Below the pieces are notes generated by a model. The model ran no database searches and was not told the origin of the DNA. It saw only the letters and a program-made list of their open reading frames with translations. Shown piece after piece: positions 17,755 to 26,087 of a stretch of DNA of 64,000 nucleotides. The translations under genes were made by a program, and so were the position numbers. Position 1 is the stretch's first letter. Every line of letters begins with the position of its first letter. Origin of the DNA: JANQJA01 sp965267485 (GTDB taxonomy: Bacteria; Pseudomonadota; Gammaproteobacteria; Pseudomonadales; Azotimanducaceae); assembly GCA_965267485.1 (NCBI GenBank), contig OZ254080.1, positions 4,526,001 through 4,590,000 of the forward strand, given 5' to 3'.

Positions 17755-18360
17755 TTGCCTTTAACGCAGTCCCGTACGCGGCGTGAACTCCGAGACGCAC
17801 GGCGCAACCTGAGCGCGCATGAGCAGCGCGCCGCCGCGCAATCCATCCGCAGACTCGCGGCACGAAATCTCACCTACCTGCGCGCCCGCCACGTCGGATT
17901 CTATGCGGCGACCGGCGAAGAGCTGAGCCTGTGGCCGCTCCTGAGCGACGCCGCTGCAAGCGGCAAGCGGTGCTACCTCCCGGTCATTACCGACCGCCTG
18001 ATAAGGTTTGAAACGGCGCCGCTCGGTTTCTTCGAATTCGACCCACGCTTCGACACGCTCGTCACAAACCGGTACGGCATCGCCGAACCCGGTCTTCATC
18101 AGAGGCGTCGACGACGGGTGGACAGGCTCGACGTACTGTTCGTGCCGCTGGTCGGCTTTGATCGATCGGGCCAGCGAATTGGTATGGGCCAGGGGTTTTA
18201 CGACCGCACACTGGCCGGGATCCACCGACGATATCGGCGGCCGCTGCTGGTGGGATGTGGATATTCGGTCCAGGAGGTCGGGACTATCGAGACGAATCCG
18301 TGGGACGTCCCGCTCGACGCGATCCTGACTGAAAGGGAATGGATTCGGGCAGGTCTATAA
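17755..18360 (+). CDS. ygfA: 5-formyltetrahydrofolate cyclo-ligase (YgfA/Fau)
   Basis: 201 residues. It converts 5-formyl-THF to 5,10-methenyl-THF with ATP. The basic N-terminus (SRTRRELRDARRNLS) and the C-terminal ATP motif RIGMGQGFYDRTL are clear. The only start keeping the N-terminal basic segment is TTG 17755, two codons after an in-frame TGA, with GGGGAG (17741-17746) 8 bases upstream. That Shine-Dalgarno lies inside the 6S RNA 3' end. Its last 6 bases overlap a minus-strand small ORF. Confidence 0.94.
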   Translation: MPLTQSRTRRELRDARRNLSAHEQRAAAQSIRRLAARNLTYLRARHVGFYAATGEELSLWPLLSDAAASGKRCYLPVITDRLIRFETAPLGFFEFDPRFDTLVTNRYGIAEPGLHQRRRRRVDRLDVLFVPLVGFDRSGQRIGMGQGFYDRTLAGIHRRYRRPLLVGCGYSVQEVGTIETNPWDVPLDAILTEREWIRAGL

Positions 18361-18447
18361 ACCGATGGCCTGGGCCGCGACATTGACCGCCACACCCAGC
18401 CCGACGACGATAAAGAGGACCGAAATCAGATCCGGCTTTTTCTTCAT
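18355..18447 (-). CDS. 30-residue single-pass membrane protein (candidate small gene)
   Basis: An ATG-initiated frame of 30 codons ending in TAG, convergent with and overlapping the ygfA end by 6 bases. It reads as a basic start (MKKKPDL), one hydrophobic helix (ISVLFIVVGLGVAVNVAAQA) and IGL. This is a coherent small membrane protein rather than a random frame. I do not recognise a named family, though short ORFs with this MKKKPDL-plus-helix layout exist in other Gammaproteobacteria. The ribosome site is weak (GGA about 12 bases upstream). Confidence 0.55.
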   Translation of the reverse strand: MKKKPDLISVLFIVVGLGVAVNVAAQAIGL

Positions 18448-18501
18448 GAATGCAGTTCCATTAGCATTTACGTGCGCCACTCCGGCGCTAGTTGTCCAAG
18501 A

Positions 18502-18507
18502 TATAAT
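18502..18507 (+). promoter_or_regulatory. possible -10 element upstream of the deformylase gene
   Basis: TATAAT at 18502-18507, in the 186-base gap between the small ORF and def and 126 bases from the def ATG. No good -35 is seen, so the long leader and the promoter itself are uncertain. The rest of the gap is AT-richer than its surroundings and shows no RNA gene I recognise. Confidence 0.35.
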
Positions 18508-18633
18508 CACGACCGGTGGATAATCAAGAGAACTGGTTCACGTTTGCGCCACATTGGTGCTTTATTCCACCAGAAATCCATAATTCCTACAGATAGTGAC
18601 CACTAACCAACGAATTCTATTTGGCAGCGCAGC

Positions 18634-19185
18634 ATGACGGTACTCAATATTATCAGGATGGGCCATCCGACCCTTCGGGAACCCGCGAGCCCCTATCCGC
18701 CCGACAAGATCGGCTCTTCAGAATTCCTGGCGCTCATCGCGGACATGCGGGAGACGATGTACTCGGCGGGCGGCATCGGGCTCGCGGCACCCCAGGTCGA
18801 TGTCGGGTGGCAGATTGCCGTCATCGAAGTGCCCGACACGGGGACGCGCTACGGCGATACGCCAGCGCTACCGTTCGCGGCCTATGTGAATCCGCAGATC
18901 ACGGTCCTCGATGAATCGCCAGCGGGCTACTGGGAAGGCTGTCTGTCGGTGCCCGGCATGATGGGATACGTGGAGCGACCGCAGCGAATTCGTGTGGACT
19001 ACCTCGATGAGCAGGGCGAAGCCCGATCGATCGAGGTCTCGGGCTTTCTCGCCACGGTTTTCCAGCATGAGTTCGACCACCTCTACGGAACGCTCTATGT
19101 CGATAGAATCGACGATATGCGGAATTTCATGTTCGAAGCCGAGTTTCGCCAGTTTCACGCCGGCGAGTCCCCGGAACTGGAGTAG
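18634..19185 (+). CDS. def: peptide deformylase
   Basis: 183 residues. It removes the formyl group from nascent N-terminal Met. All three metal-site motifs are intact: GIGLAAPQV, EGCLSVPG and QHEFDHL. It is slightly longer than classical Def and stands alone, without fmt, so it is likely a second, stand-alone deformylase paralogue. There is no clear Shine-Dalgarno before the ATG. The deaminase gene follows 58 bases downstream. Confidence 0.94.
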   Translation: MTVLNIIRMGHPTLREPASPYPPDKIGSSEFLALIADMRETMYSAGGIGLAAPQVDVGWQIAVIEVPDTGTRYGDTPALPFAAYVNPQITVLDESPAGYWEGCLSVPGMMGYVERPQRIRVDYLDEQGEARSIEVSGFLATVFQHEFDHLYGTLYVDRIDDMRNFMFEAEFRQFHAGESPELE

Positions 19186-19243
19186 CGGCCCCAACTTCCC
19201 TATACTCCGCCGCCCCCTGACGGGTTTCCGAAGGAGATTCACC

Positions 19244-19663
19244 GTGCTGGACAACCGTTCAACCCGGCTTATCGACGCTGCTGCCTCACTGGTCGGCGAG
19301 TTCGAGCTGTCTCACCACTCGACGGCCGGTGCCGTTGGCGCAGCCCTGCGTACCCGCGCCGGCAACATCTACACCGGGATCTGCATGCACATGAGTTGCG
19401 GCATCGGGTCCTGCGCCGAGCACGGTGCCGTTGTCGAAATGCTCAAGCATCGGGAAACCGACATCGAGGAGATCGTCGCCGTGAATCGCGACGGTATCAT
19501 CACGCCCTGCGGACGCTGCCGGGAGTTGCTGGTGCAGACCGCACCCGGCAACCTGCAGACCCGGGTCATCGTCGACGCGACCACGAGTATTCCCCTCGCG
19601 GAGCTGATGCCGCTTCACTGGCTGGAGATCAAGGCGCAGCAACGCCAGCGCGAGGCCTCCTGA
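19244..19663 (+). CDS. cytidine deaminase-like protein (blasticidin-S deaminase type)
   Basis: 139 residues from GTG 19244 with AAGGAG 8 bases upstream. The zinc-site motifs are CAEHGAVVEM and TPCGRCRELL, giving three Cys ligands and a catalytic Glu, as in tetrameric cytidine deaminases. The segment VAVNRDGIITPCGRCRELL and the closing IPLAELMPLHW resemble blasticidin-S deaminase more than housekeeping Cdd. The substrate is unknown: a nucleoside, modified base or aminoacyl-nucleoside antibiotic. Confidence 0.82.
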   Translation: MLDNRSTRLIDAAASLVGEFELSHHSTAGAVGAALRTRAGNIYTGICMHMSCGIGSCAEHGAVVEMLKHRETDIEEIVAVNRDGIITPCGRCRELLVQTAPGNLQTRVIVDATTSIPLAELMPLHWLEIKAQQRQREAS

Positions 19664-19714
19664 CGCACAGCGCCGTGATACCCTCTGGAGCAAAGACTTG
19701 TTGCGGGAGGTGCT

Positions 19715-21079
19715 GTGCGACTTTTGATTCTTCTGGTTCTGTTGGTGGCCGGCCAGGTTCATGGCCAGACCCGACAGGCGCTCGTCGGCGGCACGCTCAT
19801 CGACGGGTACGGGTCGACGCCGATCCAGGACAGCGTGATTCTGGTTCGGGACAACACCATCGAGGCCGTCGGCACGGTCGCAACCCTGCCCGTCCCTGAC
19901 GAGTACGAAATCATTTCAACCGAAGGTATGAGCGTCCTGCCCGGACTCTGGGATGCGCACGTACATCTCATGATCAACGGGCATGGCGACTACGACCACT
20001 GGTTCCCGGCCTACATGGATCGGCAGGTCGACGAGATCATGCCCGCGTCGGCCCGTCAGCTGTTGATGGCCGGCATCACCTCGGCCCGCGATCTCGGGGC
20101 GCCGCTCGAATACTCGATCACGGTGCGGGACCGGATCAATGCCGGCGAAATCCCGGGGCCCCGAATGTACATGTCCGGACCCTTTCTCCAGGCAGAACCC
20201 TACCCCGGCAGCGACTTCTATCGCTGGGGCGTGCAATCCCCGCGCGAGGCCAGAGAAAAAGTCGACAGGCTCGCTGATGCCGGCGTCGATCTCATCAAGC
20301 TCGTGGACCAGGACCAGATGCCCCTCGAGGCGGCGCGAGCGCTGGTCGCGCGAGCTCACGAACGCGGCCTGCGCGTCGTCGCCCATTCTCACCGGCCGGA
20401 TGAAATTCGCGTCGGGCTCGACATTGGCGTCGACAACTTCGAGCACACCGGACTGACAAGTGCGCCTGAGTACCCTGACGACATCATGGAGGCGCTGAAG
20501 GAGCGTACCGCGACCGGTCGTGTGAGCGGTGGCCCGTTGTACTGGACACCCACAGTCGAGGGGCTCTGGAATAACGACTACACACTCGCGAATCCGGAGG
20601 AACTCGACAACAGCTGCTGGAAGGAAGGCCTCGAACCCGACACGATCGCCGACATCGAGGCATCACTCGAACATCCTCAGCGCCTCGCCTATTTCGATCT
20701 GACGCCGCGGCGAAAGCCTACCCTGATCCGCAAGGTCAGCCAGTTGCGGGAAGCGGGCGTCGTGCTGCTCGTCGGCACCGACAGCGGGATTCCAATGAAA
20801 TTCCACTGCCAGTCAACATGGCACGAACTGGACGTCTGGGTGAATGTCATGGGCATTCCCGCGATGGAGGCGATCCGCGCGGCGACGTACTGGCCCGCCA
20901 AGTTCATGGGCGTGAACGACCGGACCGGCACGATCGAGCCCGGCAAGCTCGCCGATATCGTGGCCGTCAAGGGCGACGTGCTGCGACACATCAACCTGCT
21001 CTCCCGCATCGATCTCGTCATGAAGGACGGCGTGATCTACAAGCTTAAGGGCCAGCCAACGGCCGCGGCCGGGCAATAG
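19715..21079 (+). CDS. secreted amidohydrolase-family metal hydrolase
   Basis: 454 residues from GTG 19715 with GGGAGGTG upstream. The signal peptide is MRLLILLVLLVAGQVHG. It has the amidohydrolase barrel: HVHL metal motif after LPGLWDA, candidate carbamylated Lys in LIKLVDQD, HSH in VVAHSH, a second His in NFEHTG and the catalytic Asp in GTDSG. The closing GTIEPGKLADIVAV is typical of imidazolonepropionase/Xaa-Pro-dipeptidase-like members. It is 3 bases upstream of a peptide-binding protein gene, so hydrolysis of peptides or related amides is plausible. Confidence 0.88.
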   Translation: MRLLILLVLLVAGQVHGQTRQALVGGTLIDGYGSTPIQDSVILVRDNTIEAVGTVATLPVPDEYEIISTEGMSVLPGLWDAHVHLMINGHGDYDHWFPAYMDRQVDEIMPASARQLLMAGITSARDLGAPLEYSITVRDRINAGEIPGPRMYMSGPFLQAEPYPGSDFYRWGVQSPREAREKVDRLADAGVDLIKLVDQDQMPLEAARALVARAHERGLRVVAHSHRPDEIRVGLDIGVDNFEHTGLTSAPEYPDDIMEALKERTATGRVSGGPLYWTPTVEGLWNNDYTLANPEELDNSCWKEGLEPDTIADIEASLEHPQRLAYFDLTPRRKPTLIRKVSQLREAGVVLLVGTDSGIPMKFHCQSTWHELDVWVNVMGIPAMEAIRAATYWPAKFMGVNDRTGTIEPGKLADIVAVKGDVLRHINLLSRIDLVMKDGVIYKLKGQPTAAAGQ

Positions 21080-21082
21080 CAC

Positions 21083-22678
21083 ATGAAGGCCAGCGCGCGG
21101 ATCTGGATACTGGCACTGGTCGCGGCCTTCGCGCCGGTTGCCCATGGCACCGCGGTCGATGAGGCCACAGGAACGATCACGCTCAGCCTGACAACAGAGC
21201 CGCCGAGCCTCGACGCATCGCTCGTACAGGACACGGTCAGCAACCTGATTCTCGGGCTGACCAACGAGGGGCTGGTCGATATCGGACGACGCGGCGAGAT
21301 TGTCCCTGCGATCGCCGAACGCTGGGAACAAACACCGACCCGCATCACGTTCCACCTGCGCGACGACGCGCGCTGGGCAAACGGCGATCCGGTCACAGCA
21401 GGCGACTTCGTCTATTCCTTCCGGCGACTGGTCGACCCGACAACCGGCGCATCGGGCTCTGCCTATCTCGCAGACATCATCGACAACGCCGCGGAGATTC
21501 TGAAAGGCGAACTGCCGCCGACGGCGCTCGGCGTCAGGGCGATTGATGACGCGACGCTCGAAGTGAACATGAGCCGCCCTGTCCCCTACGCGCTCTACGT
21601 ACTGGCGGGAAACAACTACACACCGCTGCATCAGGACTTCGTCGAGGCCCAGGGCGAGAACTATGGTGCCGATGCCGACAACATTCTCGAGAACGGCCCG
21701 TTCCTGCTCGATGAGTGGGTTCACAGTGCAAGCGTGGTACTGCGCAAGAATCCGGGGTACTGGAACCGCGACGAGATCCGGTTGAATGCGATCGACTTCG
21801 GCTACATTACCGCCGACAACCGCTCGCTCTTCAATCTCTACAAGAGCGGTGAACTCGCAGCACTGCGGCTCGACGAGCAGGTCCTGAGGGACGCCGCAAC
21901 GACGAACCATCGCATCCGCAAGACACCGACCAACTGCATTGGCTACCTCTATCTGAACCAGGCCGAGGGCAGGCCGCTCAGCAACCGGAAGCTGCGCCTT
22001 GCGCTGCGGGCCGCGATCGACCGTGACAGCTTCGTGAACAACATCGTCGCGTTGCCCGGCACCAAGCGCATTGACTCGATCTATACAGAGGCCATCCGAA
22101 CCGAAAGCGGCGCCTTCGTCAGGGAGTTTCCAGGGCCGGAGATTGCCTATGATCTGGCGCAGGCCCGGCAATGGCTCGCGGAAGCAAAGCGCGAGATGGG
22201 TGTCGACGAGATTCCTCCCATCGTCCTGCTCGCCAACGAGCGCAGGCAGGTGCATGCGGAGTTCATCCAGTCCCAGCTCAGATCGGCGCTCGGTCTCGAC
22301 ATCCGGGTCGACAAGCAGACGTTCAAGCAGGCCATCGCCAGGATGTTCGATGGTGATTTCGACATCTCCAGCGCCGGGTTCTGCGGCGGCTCGCTGGTCG
22401 ATCCGCTGGTCTTTGCCGGGATGTTCGAATCGTCGAGCCCGTTCAACCGTGGCCAGTTCTCGAATGCCCGCTACGACGAGTTGATCGCGCTGACCCACAG
22501 CACGGCCGATCAGGCAGTTCGCATGAGAGCCTTCGATGAGGCGCAGCACATCCTGTTCGATGAGGCAGGCGTCATTCCGACGCACCAGCTCAGTTGGGTC
22601 TACGTTCAGCATCCGGCGCTGCGCGGGCTGCGCCGATATCCGTCGGTCAACTTTTCTACCGGCTTCATTGATCGATGA
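21083..22678 (+). CDS. peptide ABC transporter substrate-binding protein (SBP family 5, OppA-like)
   Basis: 531 residues with a Sec signal (MKASARIWILALVAAFAPVAHG). Family features are LTTEPPSLDASLVQD, the ERWEQTPTRITFHLRDDARWANGDPVTAGDFVYSFRRL region (about residues 75-115) and a C-terminal QLSWVYVQHPALRG. It should bind oligopeptides in the periplasm. No Opp permease or ATPase genes are adjacent. The amidohydrolase stop is 3 bases upstream and the SDR gene begins 15 bases downstream, so all three are probably co-transcribed. Confidence 0.92.
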   Translation: MKASARIWILALVAAFAPVAHGTAVDEATGTITLSLTTEPPSLDASLVQDTVSNLILGLTNEGLVDIGRRGEIVPAIAERWEQTPTRITFHLRDDARWANGDPVTAGDFVYSFRRLVDPTTGASGSAYLADIIDNAAEILKGELPPTALGVRAIDDATLEVNMSRPVPYALYVLAGNNYTPLHQDFVEAQGENYGADADNILENGPFLLDEWVHSASVVLRKNPGYWNRDEIRLNAIDFGYITADNRSLFNLYKSGELAALRLDEQVLRDAATTNHRIRKTPTNCIGYLYLNQAEGRPLSNRKLRLALRAAIDRDSFVNNIVALPGTKRIDSIYTEAIRTESGAFVREFPGPEIAYDLAQARQWLAEAKREMGVDEIPPIVLLANERRQVHAEFIQSQLRSALGLDIRVDKQTFKQAIARMFDGDFDISSAGFCGGSLVDPLVFAGMFESSSPFNRGQFSNARYDELIALTHSTADQAVRMRAFDEAQHILFDEAGVIPTHQLSWVYVQHPALRGLRRYPSVNFSTGFIDR

Positions 22679-22693
22679 GAGGGAGGTTGTGAC

Positions 22694-23449
22694 ATGTCGC
22701 AAGTCGTCGTGATTACAGGAGGCGGTACCGGCATCGGCCGCGCGGCCGCACTCAGGTTCGCTGCCGAGGGATATACCGTGGTGGTCTCCGGCAGGCGCCT
22801 CGAGAAGCTCGAAGAGACACGTGATGCCGCGACCGGCACCGTTGTCCCGGTCGCCGGCGATGTTGGCGAGGCGTCCGGGGCCGGCAGGATCATCGAAGCG
22901 TCGGCACGCCTCGGTGACATCGTTTGCGTCGTCAACAACGCAGGCGTTGGCTGGGATTATGGCGCCCGGGTGCCAGGGTCGATGGCCGCACTGCGTGAGA
23001 CGTCAGCAGACAACTGGCGGGATGTGATGCGCATCAACCTCGATTCCGTGTACTTCATGTGCCACGCCGCGCTGCAGCACCTCTCGGCCGGAGGCAGCAT
23101 TGTCAATGTGGCGAGTGTCGGTGGACTCAAGGGCATGACCGACGCGCACACCTACGCGACCACCAAGGCCGGGATGATCAACCTGACGCGATCTCTGGCA
23201 AAGACCTACGGGCCCGAAGGCATCAGGGCCAACGTCGTGGCGCCGGGATTCACCGACACCGACATGGTCAGGCCCGTACTCGATTCCGACCACAACCCGT
23301 TCGCAAACGACGCGACCCGGTTCCAGGTCACACCACTCGGTCGGCCTGGTACGCCGGAAGAAATGGCCGATGCGATCTATTTCATGGGCGTGCAGGCGAA
23401 GTACTGCAATGGCGCGGTGCTCGTCGTGGACGGCGGCGCCATGGCGTAG
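22694..23449 (+). CDS. short-chain dehydrogenase/reductase
   Basis: 251 residues. Classical SDR: the cofactor motif GGGTGIGRAAA at the N-terminus, VNNAGVG, catalytic Ser in VNVASVGG, the YATTK active site and the closing NGAVLVVDGGAMA. Preference is likely NADP(H), from Arg in SGRRLEK. The substrate is unknown; FabG-like and sugar or steroid dehydrogenases share this layout. GGGAGG precedes the ATG. It is the last gene of the plus-strand run and ends 3 bases before the convergent ilvA stop. Confidence 0.92.
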   Translation: MSQVVVITGGGTGIGRAAALRFAAEGYTVVVSGRRLEKLEETRDAATGTVVPVAGDVGEASGAGRIIEASARLGDIVCVVNNAGVGWDYGARVPGSMAALRETSADNWRDVMRINLDSVYFMCHAALQHLSAGGSIVNVASVGGLKGMTDAHTYATTKAGMINLTRSLAKTYGPEGIRANVVAPGFTDTDMVRPVLDSDHNPFANDATRFQVTPLGRPGTPEEMADAIYFMGVQAKYCNGAVLVVDGGAMA

Positions 23450-23452
23450 TCG

Positions 23453-24967
23453 CTACCTGAGAAACATCTCATAGGCGGGATTGTCCGTCTCTTCCCAGAA
23501 CCGGTAGCCGAGCCTCGCCAGATCCTTGACGAGCCGCGGGAAGTGCTTGTCGGGAACCTCGATGCCCGCCAGCACACGTCCGTACGCCGAGCCGTGATTG
23601 CGGTAATGGAACATGGTGATGTTGAAGTCACTGCCGAGTACGTCGAGGAACCGCATCAGTGCCCCGGGCCGCTCGGGAAACTCGAAACGGAACAACCGCT
23701 CGTGACCCAGCCCGGTCGTCCGACCTCCGACCATGTGCCTGACGTGGAGCACGGCAGCCTCGTTTTCCGAGAGATCGACAACCTGATACTTGCGCCGCAT
23801 CTTCTCGACCAGCGCATCACGATCGCCGCGACCCGGCGACGTCTGGATGCCGACCAGCACGTGAGCCTCGTCGCCCGGCGCGTAGCGATAGTTGAACTCT
23901 GTCACCGCGCGCTTGCCAATCGCCCGACAGAACTGACGGAAGCTGCCGGTCCGTTCAGGAATCACGACGCCCAGCAGGAGTTCGCGATGTTCGCCGATCT
24001 CGGTACGTTCAGCGACGTGCCGCAGCCGATCGAAGTTCATGTTGGCACCGCTGACGACGGAGACCATCGGGCCGGGTGCGCCACCTTCGCGCTCGACATA
24101 CTTCTTCATGCCGGCGACGCTGAGCGCGCCCGACGGTTCGCTGATGGTTCGGGTATCCTCGAACACATCCTTGATGGCAGCGCAGATTTCGTCGACGGTG
24201 ACCGTGATGACCTCGTCGATGCACTGTTTGGCCAGGCGAAACGTCTCTTTGCCGACCTGCCGCACCGCCGTACCGTCAGCAAACTGCTCGATGTCAGCGG
24301 CCTTCAGGCTCACGCGACGACCCGCGGCGAGCGCGGCTGCCATCCCGGCGGAGCCATCATGCTCGACGCCGATGATCTTGACGTCGGGGCGCAGATAACG
24401 CACGTAGGTACCGATGCCCGTGATCAACCCGCCACCGCCGATGGGAACGAAGATCGCATGAAGCGGGCCGGTATGCTGACGGAGAATCTCCATACCCACC
24501 GTACCCTGGCCCGCAATGACTTCCGCATCATCAAAGGGGTGAAGAAAGGTATATCCCTCCTCCTCGACCAGGTTCATCGCATGGGCGTACGCATCGTCGA
24601 AGCTGTCGCCATGGAGAATCACGCGGGCGCCGCGGCGCCGCACCGCATCCACCTTGATCGAGGGCGTGTTCGTGCCCATCACGATAATGGCGCGGACGCC
24701 AAGTTCAGCCGCCGCGAGCGCAACGCCCTGGGCGTGATTTCCGGCGCTGGCGGCGATAACACCTCGCCGTCGCGCCGCGTCGTCGAGCTTGCTGAGCTTG
24801 TTATAGGCGCCGCGACACTTGAAGCTGAAGACCGGCTGAAGGTCTTCGCGCTTGAGAAAGACCGGCGCACGAAGCCGTTCGGCGAGTCCGGGCGCCGCGT
24901 CGAGGGGTGACTCGATCGCAACGTCGTAGACGTTCGCCTCGAGAATCTTCTTGATGTACTGCTTCAT
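23453..24967 (-). CDS. ilvA: threonine ammonia-lyase, biosynthetic
   Basis: 504 residues. It makes 2-oxobutanoate from threonine, the first step to isoleucine. The PLP lysine is Lys50 in SFKCRGAYNK, and the phosphate loop is GGGGLITGI. The C-terminal third has two ACT-like regulatory domains (beginning near REL LLGVVIPER and near RLFRFEFPERPGAL), marking the isoleucine-feedback-inhibited form. Divergent from rpiA across 47 bases, as in many Gammaproteobacteria. Confidence 0.97.
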   Translation of the reverse strand: MKQYIKKILEANVYDVAIESPLDAAPGLAERLRAPVFLKREDLQPVFSFKCRGAYNKLSKLDDAARRRGVIAASAGNHAQGVALAAAELGVRAIIVMGTNTPSIKVDAVRRRGARVILHGDSFDDAYAHAMNLVEEEGYTFLHPFDDAEVIAGQGTVGMEILRQHTGPLHAIFVPIGGGGLITGIGTYVRYLRPDVKIIGVEHDGSAGMAAALAAGRRVSLKAADIEQFADGTAVRQVGKETFRLAKQCIDEVITVTVDEICAAIKDVFEDTRTISEPSGALSVAGMKKYVEREGGAPGPMVSVVSGANMNFDRLRHVAERTEIGEHRELLLGVVIPERTGSFRQFCRAIGKRAVTEFNYRYAPGDEAHVLVGIQTSPGRGDRDALVEKMRRKYQVVDLSENEAAVLHVRHMVGGRTTGLGHERLFRFEFPERPGALMRFLDVLGSDFNITMFHYRNHGSAYGRVLAGIEVPDKHFPRLVKDLARLGYRFWEETDNPAYEMFLR

Positions 24968-25014
24968 GACCTGAAAAGTATACTGACATCACAGCCTCTC
25001 AGCAGAAGAACCGA

Positions 25015-25692
25015 ATGGATCAGGACGCGATGAAGCGCAAGGTCGGCGAACGCGCCGCCGAGCATATCGACCGATTTCTCGAGAAGGACTCGATTGTGGG
25101 CGTCGGTACGGGGTCGACCGCCAACTGTTTTATTGATGCGCTCGCCGGTATCAAGACCCACTTCGACGGCGCCGTGGCGAGTTCAGTCGAAACCGAGCGA
25201 CGCCTCAAGGAACACGGCATCCCGGTGTACGACCTGAACGGCGTCAAGCGACTCGCGTGGTATGTCGATGGTGCCGACGAGGTCGACCCGTGGCTGCACG
25301 CAATCAAGGGCGGCGGCGGCGCGCTGACGCGAGAGAAGATCGTCGCCTCGGTCGCCGAGCAGTTCATCTGCATCGTCGACGAGTCCAAGTGCGTCGACCT
25401 GCTCGGCAACTTCCCGCTGCCCGTCGAAGTGATCCCGATGGCGCGCTCGGCCGTCGGACGGGCCCTCGTTGAACTCGGCGGACGACCCGTCTATCGGGAA
25501 GGCTTCACGACGGACAACGGTAACCTCATCCTGGACGTTCACGGACTGACGATCACCGACCCGCGCAAACTGGAGTCGGACATCAACAACATTGTCGGTG
25601 TCGTGACGAATGGACTGTTTGCGGCCCGGGGCGCCGACCTGCTGCTCGTGGCCACACCCGGGGGCGTCGACGAGCGGCGAGCGAAATCATGA
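25015..25692 (+). CDS. rpiA: ribose-5-phosphate isomerase A
   Basis: 225 residues. It interconverts ribose-5-phosphate and ribulose-5-phosphate. Motifs VGVGTGSTAN, DGADEVD and KGGGGALTREKI are intact. The start ATG 25015 aligns with family N-termini (MDQDAMKRKVGERAAEHI). The GFA gene begins inside its last codons (4-base overlap). Confidence 0.97.
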   Translation: MDQDAMKRKVGERAAEHIDRFLEKDSIVGVGTGSTANCFIDALAGIKTHFDGAVASSVETERRLKEHGIPVYDLNGVKRLAWYVDGADEVDPWLHAIKGGGGALTREKIVASVAEQFICIVDESKCVDLLGNFPLPVEVIPMARSAVGRALVELGGRPVYREGFTTDNGNLILDVHGLTITDPRKLESDINNIVGVVTNGLFAARGADLLLVATPGGVDERRAKS

Positions 25693-26087
25693 CGGCCTTG
25701 AAGGGTGCCTGCCACTGCGGCGCTGTCACATGGGAGTTCGACGAGATTCCGGAGTCGGCGACGGCGTGCAACTGCACGGTCTGCCGGCGATACGGCGTAC
25801 TCTGGGGTTACGACTTTGAGAACGAGAAGATCCGGGTGTCGGGCGAGACGACCCGATACGTGCGCGGTTCAGGCAGCATTGGCTTCCATTTCTGCCCGAA
25901 CTGCGGCTGCGTTGCGTGGTGGCGGTCGGTCGGGGAGGACGCCGACGGGCGACGCCGAATCGCGGTCAATCTGAGGCTGGCTGACCCGGAACCGATCGCC
26001 GACCTGCCGATCGACCACTTCGACGGCTTCGGGACATTCGATGACCTGCCCCGGGACGGTCGCTGTATACGGGACTACTGGTTCTGA
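25689..26087 (+). CDS. GFA/CENP-V-fold zinc protein
   Basis: 132 residues. Zinc-binding cysteines lie in CHCGAVTWEF, CNCTVCRR and FCPNCGC, the pattern of glutathione-dependent formaldehyde-activating-like proteins. Most members have no proven enzymatic role. It overlaps rpiA by 4 bases (ATGA), so it is likely co-translated, and its end overlaps the convergent FAD oxidoreductase by 13 bases. Confidence 0.88.
   Translation: MTALKGACHCGAVTWEFDEIPESATACNCTVCRRYGVLWGYDFENEKIRVSGETTRYVRGSGSIGFHFCPNCGCVAWWRSVGEDADGRRRIAVNLRLADPEPIADLPIDHFDGFGTFDDLPRDGRCIRDYWF

Noticed and set aside
20813..22702. 629-codon minus-strand frame over the peptide-binding protein.
   Set aside because: The plus strand has a signal peptide and full SBP family features; the minus frame is a codon-bias artefact.
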